A stretch of 34,001 nt of DNA from Saccoglossus kowalevskii (taxonomy: Eukaryota > Hemichordata > Enteropneusta > Harrimaniidae): assembly GCF_000003605.2 (NCBI RefSeq), contig NW_003123412.1:360164-394164 (forward strand), given 5' to 3'. Below are positions 1-12,845 of the stretch, one piece after another. The position numbers were made by a program, and so were the translations under genes. Below the pieces are notes generated by a model. That model searched no databases. It saw nothing but the letters and a program-made list of their open reading frames with translations, and had not been told where the DNA came from. Each line of letters opens with the position of its first letter. Position 1 is the stretch's first letter.

Positions 1-3000
1 AATGAGTGTTGTGACATGTGGCAAATGTCCAACTGTCTTGGTTAATAAGATTGGCTATATTTCAACTAGAAACAGGTAAACCAGTATATCTGTATGTACG
101 AAGCCAGTGAATGTTATTCAAGCCAAAGAAACTGCATCTATTTATATAAATACACATGGACAGAGAATATTTTCTTGGAGCACTAAATGTGACAATTGCC
201 CTACTGTCTGTGATAAATATTCCACACCAGCTACATAGTGCCCGACGAGGAGTTGGGTAGGTAGTGAAGAAAAACATTGACTGAAGCCTGGCAGAGGACT
301 GAAAATAGAAAAACTCTACCACAACAGCAATTAGAGCATTATAAGTATCACTTCCCTGTCAAATTAGTGGTTCATGCTTATTTGAATCTGAACATAACAG
401 GCCAATTCTATCACACCTTGCTAGGCCTGAACTTCCATCCAATCAGAGCATTCCAAATGAACATGATTCTCCACAATACTAGAGGGCGCTCTGACCAAAA
501 AATTATCTAAATAAAAAGAACTGATATATATATATATATTTATTTGATCCCAGTATATAAATACGGACAGAAACACACTGAATGTCGACCAGTTGTACCT
601 AAACATCTATCACGGCTTACATAAAAAAACACACAAGCATATTGATACAGTCAATATGCAAAGCAAATAATAGCCATAATAAACATAAAACAAAAACAAA
701 AACACAGGCATATAAATAATCCGCAGTAAAGCGAGATAAATCAACGTGAATGCAGCCATTATCTTATGGAGATATCACAGGTTATAACACCCCTAATTTT
801 AAAAATGACAGGTATAATTTAAAACTCACTCACAAGAATAGTTTAAACAGCTTGCTGCATTATAAGTATCACATCCATGTAAAGTTAGTGATTCTTGTAT
901 ATTTGAATCCGAGCAAGCAAATTATATCATACCTTGCAATGACTAAGGCTTGGTCATCGGGAAAATACACATTTGGATGACAGTTCTAGTAAAAAACAGT
1001 ACACGAAATGCAGCATAACATCCTGTCGGTATAGGGTACTATGACCCCCTCCCCTCACGAGTATTAAACTTATTTGTCATATCAAATGAATATACATGTT
1101 TCAGAACGGTAGTACAATTTAGACATTTCTAATATGTGGGTGTATCGTTTTACTTGAAGTAGCAAAATGTGTTTCAAGCATATAATTGAAGTAAAATATG
1201 AACCTACTCAGTCTTTTTTTTCACAGTGAAACAGACAATCATAATATGGAGCTTGGAGAAGAGTGTCATCTCCATTAACTTTTAAGCAAGTTCCGAAATC
1301 ACAACACTCATTGTCATCATTCGGTGGAGGCTACTATTTACGATTCATCGGATTATTTCATGCTAGACCAGTTCCATCGAAAGTTGAATACTATGACTGG
1401 ACAAGGTTTGACAGAGGTAAATCTCGTACAGCCATAGAATGACGAGGGTAGGGGCAGCAAGTGATGTAATTTAAGTGGTAATGATATCATTAAGCTGGTT
1501 TCAAATGTAAACATTTCACCACAGCAAATATAAATACATTTGCAATCGGCGCCAATCTCACGAGTATCAATTTTGAGTATCAGTAAAGTCGACATCGGAG
1601 CTAAACAGTGATTCCACATTTTCCAATATTTTTTAACGAAATTCGAAATGTGATTTTTGATATTCCAATGCATTACAAGAATTCCTGGCAGTGTACAATT
1701 ACTTGAACAAGTTGTAATGATTGCTCACAATAAATTTTTAGTATATAATATTAATCTTGATTAATTTATCCAGGCTCAAGAAACAAAGGTGCACGTATAC
1801 TCATGGCTATCAGAAAAAACAAGGTTGTAACATACCCAGTTAGTGATATTATAGAGGTAGGCTGTTTTCTTACATTTTGAAGGTTGGTCAACAGTGGTAC
1901 CTTATTCACCGACGCATTGTATACCACGTAATTTAACATGTGTGCCATTTATGAGATACTCCATATTGCTCCATCCCAAACAAATCAATTAGCGAGTTAC
2001 GCAGTTCAATTTGGACAGCCATATTTCATTTGACGACCTAGAATGTGCTTCCGAAAAAGAATTTGGCAACTTGTGTTGGTTATGGTACATGTATTCCCTT
2101 CATGGAATGTTAGTATTGTGCGCAACTAACCTGGTGATTTGCATTATCCCTTGTATAAAGGTCAGTTAAGTAACAGTGACTACTTGTTACCTAGATCAAC
2201 TCTTAATATGTAAATAAAGCTAGTAATATTTCATAAATACCACTTCGTTACCAACTAGACTTGGTACGCAACTACAGGCCTTTTCATGAAACTAGGCTTT
2301 GTGACGTTTCAAAAGTGTGGCCTAGAAGGTTTAGTCACTAATCAACATTGATTTCATTATCATTTACGTGATTGGTTGTCAGTCTGCCAAACAAATGTTG
2401 AGCAATCCCAGACATGCTAATAATAAAATGTTAACTTTAATTTATTAACATTTCTACATTTCTTTGTATGAACTTTTTCAGAACATTCAAGATTACCAGA
2501 GAACAACCAATGGTAACATAGTTACCCATCCATCAGACTATCAGGATTCCAATATTCTAGACAATATACTTTCTATGCACGATTCTGGTATATATTCAGC
2601 TTTATTCCGACTTTTATAATGTAAAATAAACTTAATTGTTCATATCCCAGAGTGCTTAGTGCTTGTTAGTTTAAACGGAATGATGCAAAATTAATATATT
2701 CAGGTTAATGAAAAAAGTACTTTAAAACTGAACTGATAAATTGGTACTTTTTGGAAAGAAGCACAATTATCTACACCAACATGCATGTACAAGTTTGAAG
2801 ACATTTGTACAAAAAGTTGAGAACATGTACAAAATCTTTTTTCTATGTCAGCAACCAAAAATATACACTATATAAATACATACCCTTGTACTTTGAGGTT
2901 TGTATGATAATATAGAGAATTAAGAAATAACTCATCAGCCATCTCAGCTGAATGTTCCATCCAACATTTAGGAGTACTTCCAACAAACATTTACTCAAAA

Positions 3001-3463
3001 ATATGTGAGAAGACATGAAAGTTTCTTACATTCGAATCATTGCACTGCAATGTTCAAAATAAATATTTACATATTTTAGGGGAACATGCAAAAAGTGGTC
3101 ATTGTTTTAAACTATCAGCATGTGACCCTGTTTTATGAAGACGGTCAATTCTAAATGTGCCAAAGTGCATACATTCTTCTTGATAAACTAACAGGTCACA
3201 ATCTTCCAATTAAAATAAATAACTTGTTGTGGCATTTTACAATGGTCAACATGCAAAGGCATATCAGCTTTAATTGAAACTTAAATTGTATACTGGTACA
3301 TAAATACAATTCTTTTGACCATAGTAAAATCTGTTGAAATGGTCGAAAATAAAAAAGTGATACTTAAAACCATTGAAGCAATAATAGGAGATCTCTTTGC
3401 CGAGTTTAAAAAATAGCAACAATTAATTAAACTAAACAAAATGTGCTTCACTTTGACTGCACA
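1..3463. other. No supported gene; AT-rich flank beyond CMTR2
   Basis: Read on both strands. It holds the repeat pair at 270-970 and CMTR2 3' flank or UTR near 3.4 kb. A stretch at 1230-1415 has a good acceptor and donor on the plus strand, but all three frames have stops. A possible distant AATAAA (minus) is at 2601-2606. Confidence 0.6.
270..970. repeat. Diverged direct repeat pair (about 280-430 and 815-970)
   Basis: Both copies contain gcattataagtatcac, a gtaaattagtggttc-like segment, tatttgaatc and tatcacaccttgc/tatcataccttgc, about 525 bp apart. They are separated by a short (TA)n at 522-540. Non-coding. Confidence 0.6.
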
Positions 3464-3528
3464 TTAAATATCTTTAAAATAACTAAGAATGATATTCGCA
3501 TATTCTCCAATGAAATCAAATGCAGATG
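3464..3528 (-). CDS. CMTR2: CMTR2 coding exon 13 (proposed terminal exon)
   Basis: After a 2.4-kb intron, a GCTAATTTAGAG acceptor keeps the phase. It gives SAFDFIGEYANIILSYFKDI and a stop at 3466-3464, comparable to the family's ALLDFLWDLNAAIAK ending. Two AGs lie 2 nt apart and only the second is in frame. The match is short, so this is the least secure exon. Confidence 0.5.
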
Positions 3529-6500
3529 CTCTAAATTAGCAAACATAAAATAAATATTCTGTATCAAAAATCATTTAAAACTGGAATATCTTTGTATGAA
3601 TATGAGCAAAATATAGTCTTTACAGAAATATTGTGGGTTTTTACCCATTGAAATCATAAGTTAGAAAAAGCATGCACACTACATTGATGGAGATAAGAAA
3701 GTAGCTTCTACTAATGTCGCTTTTCTGATCATTTCTTGTAGTGAATTCAATTAATTCATTCATTCTTTCCTTGAAATGTCCTTTCCATATAAACTGTGTT
3801 ACTAGTCTGAATCTTCAATAAATGGTCATTGATTTTCACAACAGTCTTATAAAATGAATATTCTGAAAAAAATTTGAATAAAATGAATATTATAAAATGA
3901 ATATTCTGAAAAAAACATTCTGGTTGTGGAATGCATTTATTCCAATCACGATTACATTGCAATTGCATCGTACATTTTAACCACCACAGCAATCATCTAA
4001 GCTTACTCTGGGCAATCACAAACATCGTCAAGTAAATGCTATGATCGCCTTGAATGCAACAAAATACAATTACCATTGCTGCCAGCTCATACTTTGTTAG
4101 TTTCTTGTGAAAAATAAAGACTTGTTGCATGACGTTTTGATAACTGCAAGTAAACTTAGAAAGAACTCTCGCATGCTGGGGGCATCAATTCAAAATTTAA
4201 GATTAGCCTTTCAAACATGAAGCTTGGTAACTAATATTTGTCTGCTATTTGAGATTTGAGACATTTTGAAGTTTATAAAACTTACAGAAAATGCATTTGA
4301 TTTTACATCTGTGGTTTTCAGTCCAATTGACTAAAAGCAACCTCTACCACAAGGTCAATTTAAATCAAATTTTTGAGATATCAGAATTGGCTAATAATTA
4401 GATAATACATATGCATTTTTTCCATTATTAAACTAATCATGTCTGTTGATTACCCCAGAGCATCTGTCAAAATTTCAATAAAATGTGATGATTATGCACA
4501 TTATGCAAATTAGACAATTAGTAAGCTTGATTTTCAATCCAAAACTAATCAGGTCTTTATAATTGTTCCCATAATACATACTAAGCTTATTGATATGCAA
4601 TAATTGGTTTTTGAGACTTAGGTACAAAATTTGGTAGTTGTAAGGCAATTTAAGCAATTATTATGCATAGATTTCAGTCCCAAACTATTTAGGTTTGTGT
4701 ATTATGCAAGTTAAGTAATTAATATGAACAGATATTTTGAAAATTTACTAATTATGCAAATAAGGAGAATAACATGCACAGATTTTTACCCACAACTAGT
4801 CAGAGCATCTATATACCATGTTTCATAAAAATCCATTGAGTGGTCCTTAGGTATCAGTGAAGCAGTAAAGGAACAGCTAAAAATTGGCGAATTATCATGC
4901 AAATTAGGTAATTAATGTGCATGGATTTAAAGCAAAAGCTAATCAAATTTGCATATTAGCGAAGAGCATCTATACATCAAGTATTATCAAAAACCAACAT
5001 AATTCTTGCGATATCAGTGGAACAGACACACACACACACGTCTTCCAATCGTTGTGACGACACATATTGGATCGACTTAATATACCGGTAGTTGCATCAT
5101 GTATTGATTAAATTGTGACTATATAGGGTTGCGTTTTTATTGAAGTTTAATCAAATTCAATTACAATGCAATTGCATTTTAATTCACGTTTAAATAAAAA
5201 AAATTTAACAAAGTAGAAATAACATCATACATCCTGTGACTTAACAAAAATATTTGCGAAGCTTATTGTAGGTATGGTAGAATATAATTATATTAATATA
5301 ATATAAATTGTACTACCCCTTCCCCCTTTACCAACCCTAAGCTCTGCAAACTTGACTTAAATTCAATTAAATATTAATATAAATTATGAAAATAGTGAGG
5401 GTCATCACTCGGTAGGTGGTGTGATGTTAAATGCGAGTCGTCACAAAATTAATAAGACAAACGTGTATATGCACGCACACAGGCATGTCTTACTGTCATT
5501 GTAACACACTTTTAATATAGTTAAATTAACTTTTAATAAAGTTGCAATATGAACTCTATTAAAACGCATTCCTATATAGAATTGCGTTTTAATTAAGTTT
5601 AATTAAATAAAAGTTGAATATCCCGTGACTGAACATAGAAATGTTTGTGAAGCTTACATGTAGGTTTAGTAATGGGGGAAGGTATGGTACAATTATATTA
5701 ATATTTATATAAATTGAACCATACCTTTCCTCTTTACTAAACCTAAGCTTCACAAACTTGACTTAAATTCGATTAAGAATTAATACAAGTTATGAAAATA
5801 GTCAGGGCCGTCACAATATAGGTCATGTCGTCACAAGTCTGTGTAAAGTTATTGAAGTCATCACAATGTTACCACACACAAGCACTAACTTCACAGACTT
5901 ACATTAGTAAAATCACAAACAATATTACACAATCCCTCACAATAACCTACCATATAAACACTTCATAGGCAAAATTTCCAAGACATAATTTTCTTCATTA
6001 TTTGCTTTTTGTTTTATAATATCTTCAGAATGAGTAAGTAAATCCTTTAAAAAAAAGAAATAAAAATAAAGTAACTAGTGAGTACCTAACGAGGTTCAAA
6101 TACAATTGACAATTACGTTATGGGCATCATACTTTGTTATTGGCTATTGCAATCAGGAAACAGGACAGGATGGTAAACAAAAATTGGGTTATCATACAAC
6201 TTTGAGATACATTGTTATGGAAAACTGGCAAAGTTGGCCAAGGCTTATACATGTATTGTGATATTTCTTCATATCACAATATTTTACAGTGACATTGCAT
6301 TATTATTGATACAAAAATGACAGAATTTAGTGAGTTCTCATTATCATCAACTATTATGATAGTATTTTTTTTATAAACAATGGGAGATCTCCCACAATGC
6401 ACTGCATATATGAGCAGATCATGCCGAGTAGTGACAAACGGTAATAAGCACTGAAAAATGACATAACATAACCAAGTTCTTTCGTAAATAACCACTTCTT

Positions 6501-9500
6501 GTTTAGTACAAGGCATGGAGCAAAACAAACCTGAGTGAATTCATCATTTGGATTGTAATTATCACAAACAACAATACATTCAGCTGGGTAAGACGACAGA
6601 ACATGTACTTTAACCTGAAGAGAAAAGAAAATTGTCAATTGTGATACCTAACCATTGCGGCTTCAATGAACTACTGGCATCTATTTAAACACATCACTAA
6701 CATTTCAAAACATATCCATAACACTTCAAAACACAATCTGTAACGCTTTTAAATTATATTGACATTTTCAATAGGGTTTTGTGAGTGTGCTCATAGTTTT
6801 CATAGACTTTGCTACAATTATGAAATTTAGCATGTCAGATGCCTTATCAGTGACATAATTCATACAAAAAGACAAGAAAATACCTTTTGAAAACTTGCTA
6901 AAAGTATATACAATAGCCCAGTTGAGAATCGTGTTAGAAATGTACTGGTTTTGATAATGAGAGTTCCACCACCATTCAGAGTCTGAGAAGAAAACACAGT
7001 AGTATTACAAATTTAATCTGTATTATTTTATAATGAAGACATGGATAATAGATATTGGAGGGAAAATGTCAATTCTACAGGTCGATTGTTGATATTCTAT
7101 AGAAATCATTCAATAAGACAAATACAAATATTAATTAATAAAGATTTGACTCCAAAATATCAATCTGGTATGTTACAACACACGAATTGACTAGAACAAT
7201 CAGGTTCAGTACTTCTTTGCAGCCAATCAGAAATTGTTTTACAGGCACGCCTTAATTTGTTGACAAATCCCATCAGATAAGAAATGCATAAATGTGATTT
7301 GGATACCCAGTAGTCAATTGGTCAGGCTTAATAAGCAGTGACGCATACACTGATGACAGGAACTGAAAGCAAACAGCCTTGTCCAACATCAGATTTGAAT
7401 TATTGGTGTGAATTAGGGAAACATCTCCATATCCCCTTCAGTTACAAATAATAGCTGTTTATTAATCACCTTCAAAGCAGTGAGAATATAAATCAGTAAA
7501 TTGTTTTTAGTTTCTAGCTCCATACACGAGTGTCCCTTCTCATTACTATTGTAGCATATGATAACAAGCTGTACACATGGCCCATCACAATTGGAACAAA
7601 ATCTAGACAAACAAAAGAATATAGATCCACACTGATTAGTTCATGTCTTCACGAATTATACTGAACTTCAAGCAATTGCCACTATTACATTTGCTCCATT
7701 TGAAGCACCATGTTAATGTCTGCTTCTTGCTGTTGTCTGAGCTCTTTTAAATATTGTTATAGCCACAACAAAGTTATTCTATGGTGCAAGGAACAAGAAC
7801 ATTTTATATATTTTTTTTTTATTTAGCCCTGATCATGGCATTGTCATGTATTTACAATCACCCATCATGAATCTTGCTGTAGGTGAATGCTAAGCAAATC
7901 TATATTCTACTTTTTTAGATCAAACAGATGAACCAGAAACAAACTATATAAAAGTGACTTGAATCACATTTGATTTATTTGTAAACATCTCAATAACACT
8001 TCAAATTTGGTGAAATTTTAATCATTTGATAATGGCTGGTTTAGGCATGCCCATTCCATCCTGTTCTAGCAGGAACCTTAGTGGCATTTGAGTGGGCAGA
8101 AGATGAGTGAATGTAAATCATGCATAGAATAAATTCGTTGTTGTACCATCAGTATGTGTTTTTCTTGGTGACCTGTTTTAGTTTGTATTTATGCAAACCT
8201 GACTGCGGGGCTGCTCAAGTGAATTTGAACAAGAACTGTTCTCATGCATACCCTACAGTAACTAGTTTAATTTAGGATTGGCAGAGCCAAACAGGAATGG
8301 GACAGAAAAAGGGACAGTTTTCTCTCAAGGAAACAAAACTCTCTTAAAGTAAACAATGGCCAGTCAACTTTAGTATCATTATAAAAAGTAGATTTATCAT
8401 CATATTTAGAACTGATAAAGCCTTGTTATACTATGACAAATGTGAATATTGGAATACCATAACTTAAATAAAAAAGCGCAAACAAATTAATAATGAAAAC
8501 TGTTTCTAGATGCTATATATTCACTAGATAAATGCATTAATGAAAGCAACTGTACTCAAGATTATAACCCATGTTGCACATAGGAAGTTTGATTATCTTT
8601 TGTCTCAGTCAGGAATTGCATGACTTTTTTTACAGACTATAAGTACATGTACCTTAGAAGTGAGAAAGGATTAACTTTGACATCAGATTCGCCTACTTCC
8701 TGGTCTTTCTCAAATGGATTAATCACTGTCAATTGATTTTTAGTGCAGTCTTCTGATAGCAACCAATCAAGTAATTGCTTGGAACACAGTGCAATACACT
8801 CTATAGTAGACTCTTGGAATTTCTGAAAGAACAACATAAAGTAGTTGCTTGGAACATAGTGCAATACATTTTTGTACATTTTATAGTAGACTCTTGGAAT
8901 ATCTGAAAGAACAACATAAAGTAGTTGCTTGGAACATAGTGCAATACATTTTTGTACATTTTATAGCAGACTCTTGGAATATCTGAAAGAACAATATAAA
9001 GTAGTTGCTTGGAACATAGTGCAATACACACTATAGTAGACTCTTGGAATTTCTGAAAGAACAACATAAAGTAGTTGCTTGGAACACAGTGCAATACACT
9101 ATTATAATAGTAGACTCTTGGAATTTATTAAAGAACAATATAAAGTAGTTGCTTGGAACACAGTGCAATACACTCTATATTAGACTCTTGGAATTTCTGA
9201 AAGAACAATATGAAGTAGTTGCTTGGAACACGGTGCAATACACTATAGCAGACTAAGGGAATTATATAATACACTATAGTAGACATCTGAAAAAAAAGTT
9301 ACCAACAGGTCATTATATTGTGTGTTATATTGCACCATTTACTTTATTTGGCCAGAACAAAGGTGGTAACACCAAAATTTACTGATCATGAAAACCATCC
9401 TATCAACCTCCTTGCAATATGGTAATTATTCCTAGGAATATTGCCAGTCAGGTTTGTTTTAGTTTTGCTCATTGGCAAAACCATTTTCAAATGAGATTGA

Positions 9501-12500
9501 TGAATTTGTTGGATTAGAATTTTTACTTACATGCATGACATTTTCTACTTCAAATTGTACAATCTGAAAAATATTTCCTTCTTTCTTTTCATCACAACTT
9601 GACAACAGTTCCACCATGGCCCCTTTATTTTCTGGCTTGAAAATCTGTCAACGAACAATCTTGTCATTATTCATAACCAATTGGTAGCATTCAACAGTTA
9701 ATTACAATGCAGTCATATACAGCCAAACCTATAAAGTTATTATGAGAATACAGCAAAGTATGCACGAAGGCAGTACAGTGATCATGTCTACCAATGTGTA
9801 GCGGAGATCAATGCATTACTGTATGGCCCGAGTACATACTTTGCTGTATTCTTATGATAACCTTATTATTAAATCATATTATCTCTGTAGTGATAATTAC
9901 GCACACACTGGAATTGAGTCCCAAGCAACGATAACACATGCTAAAAACACAAAGGCTCATGAGTATACAATTGTTTGTAAACAATGACACACTATGGCCA
10001 TCTGACACGTGCGCAGGAGACGACTCCCCCGCTTTAAGTATATGGTGGATAATAATGTTGCTTGTCAGTGTTCTGTGATAACATGCTGCAACACCTTTGG
10101 TTTGAATTGAATGTGGTTCTCAAATGCAACCTTGTAGAACTAAAATACAAGTTTCAATACCTGAGCTGTATCCTGAACTTTATTTAAGTTTTCCAACAAT
10201 TTAGGATGGCAGAATCTGGAGCTGTGTATTTCTTGTATTGGTTTTCCTTTCAGAATTTCCAGTTTTGAGAGCATATTATTATCTGGTGATGTCTACAAAT
10301 AAAATACAAAGGCATATTATGAATGACAGAACAAGTTAGAAGTCAATCATAACCACATCTCTGGCATCCATTCAAAGTGTTGTTTTGATCTATGGACATC
10401 AATAAAAATATTGTTTGTTTTTTTTCAGAAATTTATAATGTTCTGAGTGATGACAATACTCACATTCAACTACGTAATTTTGACACCATAAACTTTTCGT
10501 CACTGAAGGGCATGACTTTGGAATGATGTACTTGCATATTACTAAATTGAATGTTAAATGCGTCAAATCAACACAAATGTCCAATTATTGGTATCAACTA
10601 AAATCAGGAACTGAACTTGTGTCAGTAACTTTATTGATATAACTGCTTTGAATTACAAACAAATCACTGTGGTGTTTGAGGCACTTCATGAGGGCAAGAA
10701 ATTATGCTTACATGTAGTTTATATAGTTTTCCAATCTGATTAAAATAAGATCATAGTTTTTTTTTTGTGTATTTATTTTATTTTGATCTAAGTATTTATT
10801 TTTTTAAGTTTTGGTAATTATGAAAGGCGGAATTAAAAAAAAAATCACAAAATTAAAATCAAAATAATAAANNNNNNNNNNNNNNNNNNNNNNNNNNNNN
10901 NNNNNNNNNNNNNNNNNNNNNNNNNNNNNNNNNNNNNNNNNNNNNNNNNNNNNNNNNNNNNNNNNNNNNNNNNNNNNNNNNNNNNNNNNNNNNNNNNNNN
11001 NNNNNNNNNNNNNNNNNNNNNNNNNNNNNNNNNNNNNNNNNNNNNNNNNNNNNNNNNNNNNNNNNNNNNNNNNNNNNNNNNNNNNNNNNNNNNNNNNNNN
11101 NNNNNNNNNNNNNNNNNNNNNNNNNNNNNNNNNNNNNNNNNNNNNNNNNNNNNNNNNNNNNNNNNNNNNNNNNNNNNNNNNNNNNNNNNNNNNNNNNNNN
11201 NNNNNNNNNNNNNNNNNNNNNNNNNNNNNNNNNNNNNNNNNNNNNNNNNNNNNNNNNNNNNNNNNNNNNNNNNNNNNNNNNNNNNNNNNNNNNNNNNNNN
11301 NNNNNNNNNNNNNNNNNNNNNNNNNNNNNNNNNNNNNNNNNNNNNNNNNNNNNNNNNNNAAAATATTCACGAAAATTAGAGAATTGAAGACATCATCACA
11401 AAATGAACAAATCTGAGAGAGATCCACATGTAGTACCTATATATGTAATATCAAAGCAATCGGACTTGTGGTTTTTAACAAGAAGTCGAAAATATCACTT
11501 TTTACTAAAAACTACAAAAATATTCACCAAAATTAGAGAATTGAAGATATCATCACAAAATGAACAAATCTGAGAGAGGTCCACATGTAGTACCCTATAT
11601 ATGTAGTATTAAAGCAATTGGACTTGCGGTTTTTAACAAGAAGTCGAAAATATCACTTTTTACCAAAAATGATAAAAATATTCACCAAAATTAGAGAATT
11701 AAAGATATCATTACAAAATGAACAATTCTGAGAGAGGTCCACATACAATAACAAAAGTAATAAAAAGATAAAATAAGTTTATAGAATTATAGCACGTACA
11801 ATACATCAGATTTTAATCAGATTGATAGTTTTCCCAATTCAGACAGGTTTACTGCATATCTGGATAAAATCATTGTAAAAGTTCTAATAACATCCTACCT
11901 CATGTTTGAAATGAAAAACTTGATTTTCCTGTAGAATCCATTGATTCACCTGATGATCCATTGATCTCCACCAGTTTTCTGTATCACGTCTGTCATTATA
12001 GGAACCAGTATAGTGAGTCTTCATACTTGTCATCACAAAATATCTCATGTTATACTCCTCCTGAAAGTTGAACATTATATATTACCAAGGATTCATAAAC
12101 TGGAGGTGTAGGCAATGAATTTTGAAGTCACACGAGTTGCGAGATAAGAAAATCGCAAGACAAAGTACATTGAGAAATACAAGAAATGTCCGTAATCGTA
12201 TCAGAATGTATCCTTGCCTAACGTACCATTAGTTGGCAACAACAGATATCTCAACACAAAGTACATTTTGAGAAATACAAATGGAAATGACCATATCCAA
12301 GAACTGTCCGTATCTGTATTCGTGCCTAATGTAGTTGATAAACCATTAAAACTTACCCCCCCAGATTTCCCCCATTTCTACCATATGGCTTTATTTTATG
12401 CTGTTGATCACAAAATCTAGATAAAAAGGTCACCAAACTAATGTCTTACCTTGTATAAATCAGGACATATTCTGTCTTCCACAGATATTGGCTTAATACC

Positions 12501-12773
12501 AAAACGTTCCACATACATTCCCAGACAACAGTTTCTAACTTGTTCTATATGGCTTTTCTCCTCATCACTCATATTCTGGTAGAGCCGGATGTTGTTCTTA
12601 ATAGTATCTGTTTGAAAATCTTTGAATAACTTAGCACACTCAATTAGTTGTGATGTAAAGGATTCTGGAATGTCACACTTGGAAAACATAGCTTCGTTTT
12701 GTCTTGTACTACCTTCAGAGAAAACATAGCAAAACATTGAAGCCTAGAATGTGAATTTATGTTAAAAGAACTG

Positions 12774-12845
<72 letters not shown>

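Noticed and set aside
1227..1415. Plus-strand acceptor (TTTTTTTTCACAG), donor (AGAG then GTAAAT) and a protein-like frame including FGGGYYLRFIGLFHARPVPS
   Set aside because: From that acceptor all three frames meet stops before the donor, and the attractive frame only opens after an in-frame TAA. It has no recognisable family or partner exon.
1766..1948. 60-codon minus-strand frame left of CMTR2
   Set aside because: Short, with no motif, no splice context and no link to CMTR2.
6274..6638. Frames extending CMTR2 exon 11 into downstream sequence
   Set aside because: The family match ends at the GTTTGT donor at 6530, and exon 12 continues the conserved sequence in phase.
8801..9094. 97-codon minus-strand frame resembling CMTR2 exon 8
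   Set aside because: It is read-through of the tandem array copied from exon 8, not a separate exon or gene.
10804..11427. 207-codon open frame on the minus strand
   Set aside because: Almost all of it is N; the frame is an artefact of the gap.
12644..12844. Frame with a long Ile-Tyr alternation
   Set aside because: It is translation of the (AT)n microsatellite.
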